Source: Pedobacter aquae
Lineage (GTDB): Bacteria; Bacteroidota; Bacteroidia; Sphingobacteriales; Sphingobacteriaceae
Direction of reading: 5' to 3'
Length of the DNA stretch: 64,000 nt
NCBI RefSeq assembly: GCF_008195825.1
Contig: NZ_CP043329.1
Coordinates: 2,728,001 to 2,792,000 of the forward strand
Under the pieces are notes generated by a model that did no database searches, had not been told where the DNA came from, and saw only the letters and a list, made by a program, of their open reading frames with translations. Both the position numbers and the translations under genes were made by a program. Numbering within the stretch: the first letter of the stretch is position 1; each line of letters opens with the position of its first letter. This document shows, in pieces, positions 1 through 10,423 of the stretch.

Positions 1-1415
1 TAGCCTGCATCTGATGGTGTTGAATGTGGAATTATAAATTGATTAGTTCCTTGAAAAAAGAAAGGTTGGTTTGTAGATGTTGCGACATCAATTGTACTGT
101 AACGGTCGTTATCTACAATGCGATAACCCTGACCAGCTACTTCATTAAATATTGTTGTTTTACCGGTTCCACCAAAGAAAACAACATCTAAAGGAATAGA
201 AGTTTCTGTAACATTAATCCCCTCAAAAACTGCAATACCACCAGCATTTCCACTATTCGGTAATAAGCCAGAACTAGCATTTCCAAAACCATCTCCAGCA
301 TTGGTAACATAATTTATAGCTGCTAACCATTTTGCTGAGCTTATGTTCGTAGAATTTGGTCCGTTTATACGCTTATTACTACCTCCTACATAAAAGAATT
401 CTCCTTTAGAAACTGTACCAGAAGTGATGTTAAACTTATAAGTTCTGCCCCCACCTGTAGCCCAACCGCCAGCAGGTGCAGTTCCTGGATATGGGGTTGC
501 AGTGCCAGCATTAGTACATGTCACTACAGATATGGGGTTTTTCTCAAAATCTATATCACGGGTAGCTATAAATTGGAAATATTCATAATTACCATCTGAA
601 CCTTTAGAATCATTTACAAACCCTGTTATTAAAATAGGAAATTTACCTAAACCTGGTCCGTTAGGGTCTGGAGGAGCAACTTGATCTGTTATATCATCAA
701 TACTTCTTGGCCATAATTGTATCTGTAAGCTATCTGCTGTTAGTTCTTTTAAAAAAATAATACCTGTAAATGTGGCATTAGCAGGAAGTGTAACGTTAGC
801 AAAATTAGCCGCAGCCTCGGTATGTAAAAAAACGCTATCAGCCCCATTTACTACACTTTTATCACCTTCAAAAACATCTGTTGGTAAAGGAACCGGATTA
901 ATTGTTCCTGATTTTATTTGAACTAGTGTACTTTCGAAATCACGCGGCCTTTGATTAATATTTAAACTAGAAGTTACTTGGGTTCTTAATGGCCTATCAC
1001 TTGCTATTTTTTCAACGGCGCTTTCTGTAAGGCCAGTAATTTGTAAAGAACCATTTATTTTAGTTAGGGTTTTTCCATTGATATTAATCATTAAAGAATC
1101 TCCAGGTTTATATGTTGACGCATTCTCTAAGGCTAAAATAATTCCTCTGGTTCTAGATCTCCTAGTGTTTTGTATTATTACCATTCCGGATGGTACATTT
1201 GCAGCATCGGGATTAGAAATTACAACACCTGTAATTTTTTCTGCCCCCATTAGTTTGTCTTTATCTAATAATACATCCGCATCAACATAAAGACCTCTAA
1301 CATCTTCTATAGATGTGATAGGGCTTAAAACCCCCTCTGCAAAATTATTTTTTTCACACGACATCCATCCGAATGAAGTAATAAAAAGTAAGAAGTATAA
1401 AAATTTCTTTTTCAT
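1..1415 (-). CDS. DUF5689-type surface lipoprotein, 3' part outside the window
   Basis: An uninterrupted frame runs from an ATG at 1413-1415 to the left window edge, about 471 residues with no stop. The N-terminus reads MKKKFLYFLLFITSFGWMSC, a type II signal peptide with a lipobox-like GWMSC ending, so an outer-membrane lipoprotein is expected. The region after the Cys (SPITSIEDVRGLYVDADV and the segment after it) resembles the DUF5689 domain found beside SusC/SusD pairs in Sphingobacteriales. The later part is Gly/Asn-rich and beta-like. It starts 27 nt after the SusD gene and is probably the third gene of that operon, where it could be an extra ligand-binding lipoprotein. The substrate is unknown. 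The domain name is from memory of the family, so moderately sure. Confidence 0.65.
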   Translation of the reverse strand, partial: MKKKFLYFLLFITSFGWMSCEKNNFAEGVLSPITSIEDVRGLYVDADVLLDKDKLMGAEKITGVVISNPDAANVPSGMVIIQNTRRSRTRGIILALENASTYKPGDSLMININGKTLTKINGSLQITGLTESAVEKIASDRPLRTQVTSSLNINQRPRDFESTLVQIKSGTINPVPLPTDVFEGDKSVVNGADSVFLHTEAAANFANVTLPANATFTGIIFLKELTADSLQIQLWPRSIDDITDQVAPPDPNGPGLGKFPILITGFVNDSKGSDGNYEYFQFIATRDIDFEKNPISVVTCTNAGTATPYPGTAPAGGWATGGGRTYKFNITSGTVSKGEFFYVGGSNKRINGPNSTNISSAKWLAAINYVTNAGDGFGNASSGLLPNSGNAGGIAVFEGINVTETSIPLDVVFFGGTGKTTIFNEVAGQGYRIVDNDRYSTIDVATSTNQPFFFQGTNQFIIPHSTPSDAG

Positions 1416-1442
1416 TGTTTTTTATGTATGAAATAAAACTTA

Positions 1443-2879
1443 TTAAGGTTTTTGCCACCAAACTTGGGTAGTAATATTATCTGGCCCCTGTATAGCTACT
1501 GCTGCCTTATAATTTATACTGTTAGATGATTGAATATAAACTGGATAATTTAAGCGGGCAGGCATAAGTCCACCATTGGCCAAGCCTGCTCCTTTTGGAA
1601 TATTAGGGTGCCCTGTCCTACGATACTCAAACCATTGTTGTAAATCCGTAAAAAACATAGCATAATATTTTTGAAGATGGATGAGTTCCATTTTTTGATT
1701 AAATGAATAAGTATCATCCCATTTAACTTTATCGAATGTCAAATAATTATTAGGTACAGTTAAACCCCATAATGTTATTCCATTTGTAGCTCCTCTATCA
1801 TAGTAAATTTTTGGACTTGTAGAGATATATCCCTTTAATGCTGCTTCTGCAAGGATTAATTGTAATTCTCCATAATTCATGATATTACCTAATAGAGGCT
1901 CTATTTTAAGTGATAATGGGAATGAAGATTTTGCTTCCGGTGCTTGTCCAGGTGCATATCCACTTGGAATACCTGCATAATCACCTTGGTATAATGTAGC
2001 CCATTTTTGTACCCTTGGATCGCTCCATTCATTTAAATTATCGACAAAAAAACTAGCTATTTTTGGCCCATACCAATCTCCGTCTCTAATCGTTGCAAAT
2101 GGTGAAACATAAGGTGCGGTTCCTGTCCATCTTAAAACGGCAGCATCATCATTTGAAGTCATCACTGGATAGTCTGCTGGTTTTATATCAACAATTTCGG
2201 TGATTTTTGATATGGCTAAAGGCTCTTTCGCTGAAACCCTAAGTAATAATCTTAAATATAAAGAGTTTCCAAATTTTCTCCATTTTAAGGCGTCTCCTTT
2301 AAAAACAGGATCACTAGAAGAAAGCACATTGGTTGCACCTTTTAATAAAGTGTTAGCTTGCTCTAACTCTGCAAATAAACCGCTATAAATAGCCTGCTGA
2401 GTATCAAAAACCGGGGCTATAATACCCTCTTTCCCTCTATTTGCCTGAGTGTAAGGAGCATCTCCATAAGTATCTGTAATAAGCGAAAAAATCCAGGCTC
2501 TACAAATTAGCGCTATGCCTTTATAGGTATTATTATCTATCTCGTCTGCAAATTTATAGACGTCATTAATATTGGTTAATTGTACATACCAAGCGTTCCA
2601 AAGAAAGTCTGCTTCCGAAGTACGAATTTCATATCTGAAGATTTTCCCCTCAGTATCGCCCATATTTACAGTTACTTGCATAAGCTCATTGGTAATCCGC
2701 TGGCTACGGCTCATATTGGCACTTACTAAGCTAGTTAACGCTGGCGGAAGAATAGCTTGTGGTAAAGCTTGTGAGCTTCCATTGGGGTTAGTATTAATTT
2801 CTTTAAAATCTTTCGTACAAGAAGAAAATACAAAAGAAGAAATGAGTAAGCTTGTTATATATATTTTTAAAGTTTTCAT
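1443..2879 (-). CDS. SusD/RagB-family nutrient-binding lipoprotein (SusD-like_2 type)
   Basis: Outer-membrane lipoprotein that caps the SusC pore and captures substrate. A frame extends up to 2900, but the start is placed at the ATG at 2877-2879. That gives MKTLKIYITSLLISSFVFSSC, a clean lipoprotein signal with lipobox FSSC, preceded by an AAAGGA Shine-Dalgarno-like stretch just upstream. The following TNPNG motif and the layout (short N-terminal segment, helical TPR-like core, C-terminal Trp/Tyr-rich end) fit the SusD-like_2 subfamily rather than classical RagB. About 478 residues, normal for the family. It begins 10 nt after the SusC stop, so the two are translationally close. The substrate cannot be read from sequence. 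The glp genes downstream of a gap may be a coincidence or a hint. Confidence 0.88.
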   Translation of the reverse strand: MKTLKIYITSLLISSFVFSSCTKDFKEINTNPNGSSQALPQAILPPALTSLVSANMSRSQRITNELMQVTVNMGDTEGKIFRYEIRTSEADFLWNAWYVQLTNINDVYKFADEIDNNTYKGIALICRAWIFSLITDTYGDAPYTQANRGKEGIIAPVFDTQQAIYSGLFAELEQANTLLKGATNVLSSSDPVFKGDALKWRKFGNSLYLRLLLRVSAKEPLAISKITEIVDIKPADYPVMTSNDDAAVLRWTGTAPYVSPFATIRDGDWYGPKIASFFVDNLNEWSDPRVQKWATLYQGDYAGIPSGYAPGQAPEAKSSFPLSLKIEPLLGNIMNYGELQLILAEAALKGYISTSPKIYYDRGATNGITLWGLTVPNNYLTFDKVKWDDTYSFNQKMELIHLQKYYAMFFTDLQQWFEYRRTGHPNIPKGAGLANGGLMPARLNYPVYIQSSNSINYKAAVAIQGPDNITTQVWWQKP

Positions 2880-2889
2880 ATCCTTTGCG

Positions 2890-5800
2890 TTAAATGCCAA
2901 TTACTAAATTAAAACCAAGGGTTCTGGTTGAGGGAAACTGCCCATATTCAAAACCTCTGTTAATTTCAGAACCGCTAAGTGTTCCAAACTCGGGGTCAAA
3001 AATTGGCCATGCAGAAAAGGTAAATAAATCTCTACCATAAATACCTAAAGTAATTCTCTGTAAACCAACTTTATTAGCCACTTTTATGGGCAAACTATAA
3101 TCTAATCTAGCTTCTCTGATTTTTATAAAATCTGTTGAATAACTTGTGCCTTCAACATTATCACGCCCATAATGTGCAGTGTAGTAAGTCCATGGGTCTT
3201 GGGCAATAACATCATTTTTTCTAAAGGTACCGTCTGTATTTCTTATTACACCATTACCAATAATTCCGTTATATCTTCCTGGTAATGTATTAACTGTCTT
3301 GCCTTGTTCTGCCAAAACAGCCGCAGATAGAGAATATGCTTTTGCGCCGTATTGCCCATCCAAAAGAACGTTAAATGAAAAATTCTTATACTTAAAATTA
3401 TTGCCTACACTGGCTCTCCACTGAGGGATGGTATTACCAATATATTTTGCATCCTGAGTTAAAACTGGATAACCATTTTCATAAATGATTTGACCATCAG
3501 GCGCCCTTTCATAACCTCTGCCGTAAAGATCACCTAAACTTCCTCCAATATTTGCGGTTATAGACCCTCTACTTCCAGGTCCGTTTTGTAATACTTGTGG
3601 TAAATCATTTGGCAAACTTTCTACTGTATTTCGGTTTGCTGAAAAAGTTCCGAAAATATTCCAATTTAAGCCATTCTTACTTTTTAGGGGAGAGCCATTA
3701 ATAGCTATTTCCACACCTTTATTAGACACTACACCTAAATTAACCTCAGCAAATCTATATCCGGAAGATGCATCAACAACAGAGCTTAATATTTGGTCTC
3801 TTGTCTCACCTTGATATACCGCTACATCAAAACTTAAACGATTTTTAAATAATCTTACATCTGCACCAATTTCAAAGCTTTGTGTATATAAAGATTGTAA
3901 GTTAAGATTAGGGAGCGTAGTAGGATTAACCAAGCCTCCTGCGAATATATTTTCTGGAAAATAATTATAAGAATTTCGATAGGCTTGTGTGCTTCCGCTA
4001 CCCACGCCAGCAAAAGAAGTTCTTAACTTTGCAAAACTTATAGCTTCTGGCAATTTAAATGCTTCTGATAATACAAAACTTAAATTAAAAGAAGGATAAA
4101 AGAAATCTGCATTATCAACAGATGTAGGTGTTGCTAAAGTACTGCTCCAATCCTTTCTAGCTGTAACATCAAGATATAAATAATCTTTAAAAGATGCTGT
4201 AAAAAGACCATAAAAGCTATTAATAGCATACTTACTTCTGTTTGGTAATGCTTCTAAAACACCAGCAGCGTTTGCTAATGTGAAGAGTCCTGGAAAAGAT
4301 AAAGAATCGGCTCTTAATTCATCTCTATTATAATTGTTTTTAAGTACGCTACCTCCTACTGAACCAGATACAGCAAATTTTTTATTGATTTTTTTGTTAT
4401 ACCTAAGCAAAAAGTCACTATTTACTTCTTGTGAATTTATATTTTGTGTACGATACATTCCCCTTTTAAACTTTTCAGTATCAAAAGGTCTTTGTTGAGA
4501 ACGTTGTTCTTGAGCCATATCCAAAGACGTACGTACCATTAAACTTAAATCTTTGGTGAAATTATAAGTAGCTTGTACGTTACCTGTTAAACCATTTCTG
4601 TTAGACTTATTTAACATTTGATTGGCTATTAAATATGGATTATCAGGAAAACTACTGAATGGAAAACTCTGATTTCTGTTTTCTCTTCCTGGTAGCCAGT
4701 AATCTTTTAACCAATCTACCGATGCGCTTGGTACCCAGAATAAATACCAATACATGATGGATTGATTATTATAGCCTGTAGAAGGTAGATTATCACTAAA
4801 CTTGTTTGTATAATTTACTTTAGTGACAATCTGTAGCTTATCATTCATTTTTTGCGTTACAGATAGCGCCACTGTATTTCTACCATAGCCTGTGTTAGGT
4901 ATAATCCATTTGTTATTTACATTGGTATAGGAAAATCTAGCAGAAGTTTTTTCACCTGCACCATCCAAAGTTACGCTATTCGTAAATGTTCTTCCTTCAT
5001 CAAAAAATCTACGAGAATCATTAACATATGGTATCCAAGGTGTTCTTGTTGTTGATTTTGTATGAGTTACAGGGTCATATTGATAAAACATTTGCCCATT
5101 AAACCTTGGTCCCCAAGCAGAACTTGTACTTCTAGTACTTGGCCCATCCTCAGAAGCGTTATAAGAATAATAGTTATCACCATCTACACCTTGTCCATAT
5201 TCATATTGCAAATCTGGCCAACGATTGATTTGTTCTAAAGAAGTATTTGATGTAAATGTTACACCTAAACCCTTTTTCTTAGCCATTCCAGATTTTGTTG
5301 TGATAATAATAGCACCATTAGCACCTCTTTGTCCATAAAGAGCTGCAGCTCCGGGTCCTTTTAAGACAGTTACACTTTCAATATCCTCAGGATTAATATC
5401 ATTTAAACCACTTCCAAAATCTACCGGCGTCTCAGAGCTTAAATATCCCGAACCACCTGTTCCAGTAGACCTACCGCTTCCTTGATTAATAACCACACCA
5501 TCAACTACAATAAGCGCATCATTTTCTCCTGTTAAATTATTCTCTCCGCGTAAAATAATTTTATTTGATCCTGTTGGCCCCCCGTTAGACCTTACCAAGT
5601 TCAATCCTGCTACTTTACCAGATAAAGCATCTGTCCAATTATTTGATATTGCGCTTGTTAAATCTTCACCTTTTACAGTTGTTGTAGCGTAACCCAATGC
5701 TTTCTCTTCCCTTTTAATACCTAAAGCCGTTACTACAACTTCGTTTAAAGCAGTTGTAGATACTTTTAGTCTTATGGTTAAGTTACTTTGGCTGTTAGCA

Positions 5801-6108
5801 AAAGTCATTCTTGTAGGCTCGTAACCTATGTAAGAAAAAGTAACCGTGGTATTCTTTGGGACGTTGATAGAAAACTCACCATCGAAATTGGTTGTACCTA
5901 AATTCTTCTTGTTATTATCTGTTATGATAACACCAATGATGGGCTGACCATCATCTTCACCAAGAAGTTTTCCTTTAACCGTTATTTGTGCCGTTTGCGC
6001 AAAGGCACTTAACGTATTAAAAATAATTAGAAAGAAAGATAGAAATAAAAGGCTTATACCCTTTGTTTTTACCACTTTCTTTGAGCGGGGTAAACATTTC
6101 TCATTCAT
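2890..6108 (-). CDS. SusC/RagA-family TonB-linked outer-membrane transporter
   Basis: A 1072-residue TonB-dependent outer-membrane receptor that imports ligands bound by its SusD partner. It has a long signal peptide ending SAFAQ near residue 38, then a carboxypeptidase-regulatory-like domain (about 40-130, with GTTNFDGEFSINVP). This is followed by the TonB plug with the family-typical VVTALGIKREEKALGYA segment, and a beta-barrel ending in the C-terminal pattern TRTLGFNLVIGI. Length is typical for SusC. It is first in a SusC-SusD-DUF5689 operon. The 224 bp upstream (6109-6332) is AT-rich and separates it from glpF; I found no convincing TAnnTTTG promoter there. The ligand is unknown. Confidence 0.93.
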   Translation of the reverse strand: MNEKCLPRSKKVVKTKGISLLFLSFFLIIFNTLSAFAQTAQITVKGKLLGEDDGQPIIGVIITDNNKKNLGTTNFDGEFSINVPKNTTVTFSYIGYEPTRMTFANSQSNLTIRLKVSTTALNEVVVTALGIKREEKALGYATTTVKGEDLTSAISNNWTDALSGKVAGLNLVRSNGGPTGSNKIILRGENNLTGENDALIVVDGVVINQGSGRSTGTGGSGYLSSETPVDFGSGLNDINPEDIESVTVLKGPGAAALYGQRGANGAIIITTKSGMAKKKGLGVTFTSNTSLEQINRWPDLQYEYGQGVDGDNYYSYNASEDGPSTRSTSSAWGPRFNGQMFYQYDPVTHTKSTTRTPWIPYVNDSRRFFDEGRTFTNSVTLDGAGEKTSARFSYTNVNNKWIIPNTGYGRNTVALSVTQKMNDKLQIVTKVNYTNKFSDNLPSTGYNNQSIMYWYLFWVPSASVDWLKDYWLPGRENRNQSFPFSSFPDNPYLIANQMLNKSNRNGLTGNVQATYNFTKDLSLMVRTSLDMAQEQRSQQRPFDTEKFKRGMYRTQNINSQEVNSDFLLRYNKKINKKFAVSGSVGGSVLKNNYNRDELRADSLSFPGLFTLANAAGVLEALPNRSKYAINSFYGLFTASFKDYLYLDVTARKDWSSTLATPTSVDNADFFYPSFNLSFVLSEAFKLPEAISFAKLRTSFAGVGSGSTQAYRNSYNYFPENIFAGGLVNPTTLPNLNLQSLYTQSFEIGADVRLFKNRLSFDVAVYQGETRDQILSSVVDASSGYRFAEVNLGVVSNKGVEIAINGSPLKSKNGLNWNIFGTFSANRNTVESLPNDLPQVLQNGPGSRGSITANIGGSLGDLYGRGYERAPDGQIIYENGYPVLTQDAKYIGNTIPQWRASVGNNFKYKNFSFNVLLDGQYGAKAYSLSAAVLAEQGKTVNTLPGRYNGIIGNGVIRNTDGTFRKNDVIAQDPWTYYTAHYGRDNVEGTSYSTDFIKIREARLDYSLPIKVANKVGLQRITLGIYGRDLFTFSAWPIFDPEFGTLSGSEINRGFEYGQFPSTRTLGFNLVIGI

Positions 6109-6332
6109 TATTCAAAAAATTGATTTTCAATTACTATTTAGTATTTAGGTCTAGCTTAATAATAAATTTATTAAGTTATTTGGTTTATTAAAATTAAAAT
6201 AAAAAACATTTAAAAACACCATATTATTTACAATTTATTTTTTATTGTTTCTTTTTATTGCTTAGCGGCACAAATAGAGCAATTAAATATTACTAACTGG
6301 TTATTCTTATGTTAAGTATTTGTTATGATTGA

Positions 6333-7061
6333 TTATGAGAGTAGTATAAATAATAAAGCGGCCAAAACTGCCCCAACAAGAGGACCTATAACTGGTATCC
6401 ACGAATAAGGCCAGTTACACACACCAGCTTTCCCTTTATTGATGAAAAAGAAAACAATACGTGGCCCTAAGTCTCTTACCGGATTGATAGCGTATCCGGT
6501 TGTGCCTCCTAAAGATAATCCAATTGCCCAAACTAGAAAAGCAACAGGTATAGCACCTAAAGAGCCTAAACCTACAACGGTTTTAGGAATTTCCAACTCG
6601 GCCCCAGTAAAATAAAAGATGATAAAAATGAGAACGAAAGTTCCAACAATCTCGTTCATAAAGTTTAATCCTTTATTTAAAATAGCAGGTTGGGTATAAA
6701 AACAAGCTGCTCTAAGGTTAATATCTTCTGTGTTTTTGAAATGATCATGATAAAAAAACCACACCATTAAAGAACCAGCTGCTGCTCCTAAAAGTTGTGC
6801 TGCCGCATAAGCAGGAACTTCGGCCCATGCAAACTTATCGGCGACAGCCAAAGCAACACTTACGGCAGGGTTTAGATGCGCACCACTATGTGGTCCGGCA
6901 ATAACTACACCCACAAAAACAGCTAAGGCCCAACCAGTTGTAATTACTATCCAGCCAGAATTTTGTCCTTTTGTTTTATTGAGCACTACATTGGCTACAA
7001 CACCATTTCCCAATAAAATCAGGAAAAATGTACCCAAAAACTCGGCTACATACTGATTCAT
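6333..7061 (-). CDS. glpF: Glycerol facilitator (MIP/aquaglyceroporin)
   Basis: Inner-membrane channel for facilitated glycerol entry, 242 residues with the usual six membrane spans and two half-helix loops. The first loop carries the canonical NPA (residues 64-66, HLNPAVS). The second reads NPVRDLGP (193-200), so the alanine of the second NPA is valine. The Arg196-Asp197 pair is kept, and the Asp is characteristic of glycerol-conducting members rather than strict water channels. It is the last gene of a glpD-glpK-glpF operon, 63 nt after glpK. Imported glycerol would be trapped by GlpK. Confidence 0.93.
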   Translation of the reverse strand: MNQYVAEFLGTFFLILLGNGVVANVVLNKTKGQNSGWIVITTGWALAVFVGVVIAGPHSGAHLNPAVSVALAVADKFAWAEVPAYAAAQLLGAAAGSLMVWFFYHDHFKNTEDINLRAACFYTQPAILNKGLNFMNEIVGTFVLIFIIFYFTGAELEIPKTVVGLGSLGAIPVAFLVWAIGLSLGGTTGYAINPVRDLGPRIVFFFINKGKAGVCNWPYSWIPVIGPLVGAVLAALLFILLS

Positions 7062-7124
7062 GTTTTCTTTATTTTAGTTTATAATTGGTGATGCACCTTT
7101 TCTAGACTGGATGCATTTATTTGT

Positions 7125-8615
7125 TTATAATGTTGTCCAATGGTTAACCGCTTGTACTGCTTTTTTCCATTGTATAATATTGTTCTGAACCTGTGTTGTA
7201 TGTGCTGGCTCAAAAACTTGATCTACTTCCCACTGCTTCTTTATCTCTTCTATATTAGCCCAAACACCAACCGCCAAACCTGCTAAATAAGCTGCACCAA
7301 TAGCCGTTAACTCTGCTGCCTTAGGTCTGATAACCGATGTATCTAAAACATCTGCTTGGTACTGCATTAATAAATTATTTACGGTAGCACCACCATCAAC
7401 ACGTAATTCTTTAATAGCAAAATCAGCATCGGCTTCCATGGCTTTTAAAACATCCATAGTTTGGTAGGCTATACTTTCTAAAGCTGCTCTTGCTATATGC
7501 GATGATTTAGTCCCTCGGCTTAAGCCAAAAATTGTCCCTTTAGCATAAGGATTCCAATGTGGAGCGCCTAAACCCGTAAAGGCAGGTACCAAAACAACTC
7601 CTCCGTTATCTTCACAAGCGCTAGCTAAATCATCAATTTCAGAAGATGTTTTAATAATACCTAAACCATCTCTTAACCATTGCACAATAGCACCGGCCAT
7701 GAAAATACTGCCCTCTAATGCATAATGGACTTCGTTATTTATCTTCCAGGCTACGGTAGTAACCAAATTGTTTTTAGACATTACAGGTTTGTTACCGGTA
7801 TTCATCAGCATAAAGCAACCTGTGCCATAAGTGTTTTTTACCATACCAGCTTGTGTACAAAGCTGCCCAAAAAGTGCCGCTTGCTGGTCGCCTGCTATAC
7901 CTGCAATAGGAATTTTAGCAGAAAATATAGCTCCTGCTGTTTCTCCATAAACTTCACTTGATGATTTTACTTCTGGTAAAACAGATTCTGGGATATCAAA
8001 AATGCTTAATAATTCATCATCCCAACTTAATGTATGGATATTAAAAAGCATGGTTCTTGATGCATTGCTTACATCTGTAATATGAACTTTTCCTGCTGTT
8101 AATTTCCATACCAACCAGCTATCTACCGTACCAAAAAGTAAGTTTCCTGCATTGGCTTCTGCTCTTGCACCTTCAACGTTATCTAAAATCCATTTTAATT
8201 TTGTGGCAGAGAAATAAGCATCAACCATTAAACCGGTTTTTTCCTTTATCAATGGTTCTTTACCAGCTGCTTTTAGCTCATCACAAAAAGAAGCTGTTCT
8301 TCTATCTTGCCAAACTATAGCGTTACAAATAGGCTCGCCAGTTTGTTTATTCCAAACGATGGTAGTTTCTCTTTGATTGGTAATGCCAATACAGGCAACG
8401 TCTTGCGGAGAAATTCTGGCTTTGATAACAGCTTCTGTAGCCACGCCTATTTGCGAGCTCCAGATTTCCATAGCATCATGCTCTACCCAGCCACTTTGCG
8501 GATATATTTGTGTAAATTCTTTTTGAGCAACTGCTAGTTGCTTGCCTTCATCATTAAAAATAATTGCTCTTGAACTTGATGTTCCTTGGTCTAAAGACAA
8601 AATGTATTTACTCAT
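7125..8615 (-). CDS. glpK: Glycerol kinase
   Basis: ATP-dependent phosphorylation of glycerol to sn-glycerol 3-phosphate in the cytoplasm. 496 residues, full length for the FGGY family. Visible motifs are the N-terminal phosphate loop [11 protein letters not shown], the glycerol-contacting NQRETT, the catalytic Asp in [11 protein letters not shown], and the C-terminal ATP-site [11 protein letters not shown]. The start codon lies 4 nt after the glpD stop, so the two are almost certainly co-transcribed. glpF follows. Confidence 0.96.
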   Translation of the reverse strand: MSKYILSLDQGTSSSRAIIFNDEGKQLAVAQKEFTQIYPQSGWVEHDAMEIWSSQIGVATEAVIKARISPQDVACIGITNQRETTIVWNKQTGEPICNAIVWQDRRTASFCDELKAAGKEPLIKEKTGLMVDAYFSATKLKWILDNVEGARAEANAGNLLFGTVDSWLVWKLTAGKVHITDVSNASRTMLFNIHTLSWDDELLSIFDIPESVLPEVKSSSEVYGETAGAIFSAKIPIAGIAGDQQAALFGQLCTQAGMVKNTYGTGCFMLMNTGNKPVMSKNNLVTTVAWKINNEVHYALEGSIFMAGAIVQWLRDGLGIIKTSSEIDDLASACEDNGGVVLVPAFTGLGAPHWNPYAKGTIFGLSRGTKSSHIARAALESIAYQTMDVLKAMEADADFAIKELRVDGGATVNNLLMQYQADVLDTSVIRPKAAELTAIGAAYLAGLAVGVWANIEEIKKQWEVDQVFEPAHTTQVQNNIIQWKKAVQAVNHWTTL

Positions 8616-8619
8616 GATA

Positions 8620-10233
8620 TCAAGCTTTAGTTAATAATTGGTCTTCTTTATAAGTTGGCGTTACCGGATGCTTGTTTAATAAATATTGCTTAGCTAAAGT
8701 TATAAAATTGCCTATTTGTTGGGCTTTCCATTCTTCATTTTGGTTTAAAACCGATGCCATTAAATCGGCAACTTTAGGAGCCATTTCTATAGCCGCTTGT
8801 GCATCAACAAATAAAATACGCAATCTTCTGGCCAACACATCTTCTACAGTGCGGGCCATTTCATTTTTAGTAACCCAAACTACTTCTGCCAAATAATGTG
8901 GAAATTTAGGATGTAATAACTCGCCTAAATTTGGCTCTTTTTTGATAAGATTTTGAATATGCGCAGCATCCAAGCCATAAAAATCTAAATGATTACCAAG
9001 TTTTTTAGTTGTGCTTCCGTGGATAGCCAAGGCTTCTGTTTTACAAACTGCTTTTGATAATTGAGCCACCTGAATAACTTGATCTATAGTGTCTTGCGCC
9101 ATTTTACGGTAGGTAGTCCACTTACCGCCGGTAATAGTTACCAAACCAGTATCGCTCACAATAAGCTTATGACTTCTAGATATTTCTTTGGTTTTACCCG
9201 TATTTTTTGTTGGCGCAGCTAAAGGCCTTAAGCCCGCAAAAACGCTTAATACATCTTTCTCGGTTGGCTTTTTAGCAAGATATAGCGCTGCCGTTTGTAA
9301 AATAAAATCTATTTCTTGTTGTAGTGCTTCTGGCTCGAGGCTGTTTTTATCTAGTGGTGTATCTGTTGTACCTACTACTAGATAGTTATGCCATGGCACC
9401 GCAAAGAGCACCCTACCATCAGAAGTTTCTGGAATCATTAAGGCAGCATCAGCAGGCATAAAAGATTTATCTAACACAATATGCACTCCTTGACTAGGTC
9501 TTACCAATGCTTTTGCGCCTGGTTTATCCATACTTAAAATATCATCAACAAATACACCTGTAGCATTGATAACAGCTTTGGCTTTAACATTATAGGTGAT
9601 TTGTGTTTCTAAATCTCTTACAGCAACACCATTTACCCTAGCACCAGATTTCAACAAACCTTCTACCTTTATGTAATTAAGTACAGTAGCGCCTTGCTCT
9701 ATAGCCGTTTGTGCAATGTTAACCGCTAAACGGGCATCATCAAACTGGCCATCGTAATACTCTACACCACCTCTTAACTTCGTACTATCTAAACCTGGTA
9801 AAGCTTTCTCTACACTCTTTTTATTTAATATGGTTGATGAACCAAAGCTAAATCTTCCAGATAACCAATCGTAAAGCTTCAAACCTACCACGTATTTAAG
9901 CTGTTCAAAAATGCTAAAACATGGTATAATAAAAGGTTGCTTTTTAACTAGGTGAGCTGCATTTCTCAATAGCAAACCTCTTTCTCTTAAAGCCTCGTAA
10001 ACCAATGCCACATCTCCGGCTGCCAGATACCTAACCCCGCCATGAACTAATTTGGTACTTCTGCTTGAGGTTCCCTTTGCAAAATCTGATTGCTCTACCA
10101 ATAAGGTTTTAAAACCTCTTGAAGCAGCATCAACTGCACAACCCAAACCTGTTGCACCTCCTCCAATCACAACAATATCCCACTGTATGTCTTTTTCTAA
10201 GTCTTTTATCTGGCCTTCTCTATTCCTATCCAT
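8620..10233 (-). CDS. glpD: FAD-dependent glycerol-3-phosphate dehydrogenase
   Basis: Oxidises glycerol 3-phosphate to dihydroxyacetone phosphate at the cytoplasmic face of the membrane, passing electrons to quinone. 537 residues. The dinucleotide-binding motif [19 protein letters not shown] is at about residues 22-40, followed by the family signature [16 protein letters not shown]. The C-terminal GlpD/DAO_C region is present. It is the first gene of glpDKF. The 190-bp divergent region between it and the DeoR-type regulator carries three direct repeats, proposed here as operators. Regulation by the neighbouring repressor, with glycerol 3-phosphate as inducer, is inferred from GlpR precedent. 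Confidence 0.96.
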   Translation of the reverse strand: MDRNREGQIKDLEKDIQWDIVVIGGGATGLGCAVDAASRGFKTLLVEQSDFAKGTSSRSTKLVHGGVRYLAAGDVALVYEALRERGLLLRNAAHLVKKQPFIIPCFSIFEQLKYVVGLKLYDWLSGRFSFGSSTILNKKSVEKALPGLDSTKLRGGVEYYDGQFDDARLAVNIAQTAIEQGATVLNYIKVEGLLKSGARVNGVAVRDLETQITYNVKAKAVINATGVFVDDILSMDKPGAKALVRPSQGVHIVLDKSFMPADAALMIPETSDGRVLFAVPWHNYLVVGTTDTPLDKNSLEPEALQQEIDFILQTAALYLAKKPTEKDVLSVFAGLRPLAAPTKNTGKTKEISRSHKLIVSDTGLVTITGGKWTTYRKMAQDTIDQVIQVAQLSKAVCKTEALAIHGSTTKKLGNHLDFYGLDAAHIQNLIKKEPNLGELLHPKFPHYLAEVVWVTKNEMARTVEDVLARRLRILFVDAQAAIEMAPKVADLMASVLNQNEEWKAQQIGNFITLAKQYLLNKHPVTPTYKEDQLLTKA

Positions 10234-10240
10234 AATTTAA

Positions 10241-10291
10241 AAATCGAAAGTAAATCGAAACACTAAACAATTATAAGAAAATAAATCGAAA
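10241..10291. promoter_or_regulatory. Three AAATCGAAA direct repeats, candidate GlpR-type operators
   Basis: Exact copies of AAATCGAAA lie at 10241-10249, 10252-10260 and 10283-10291, starting 7 bp upstream of the glpD start codon. Start-to-start spacings are 11 and 31 bp. They lie in the 190-bp region between divergent glpD and the DeoR-family regulator. DeoR/GlpR proteins bind repeated TCG-centred half sites, so these are the best operator candidates in the region. Assignment is inference; the repeats themselves are seen directly. Confidence 0.5.
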
Positions 10292-10423
10292 TAAAAAAGA
10301 ACAAATAAAAATAAAAAGAAAACCTCAAGACTTTAAAAAGAGATTAGAAAATATTTTGATAACCTTTAAAACATTTTCTTTTTATATTTAATTATTACCT
10401 TAGAAAATCAAAAAATTAGTGTA

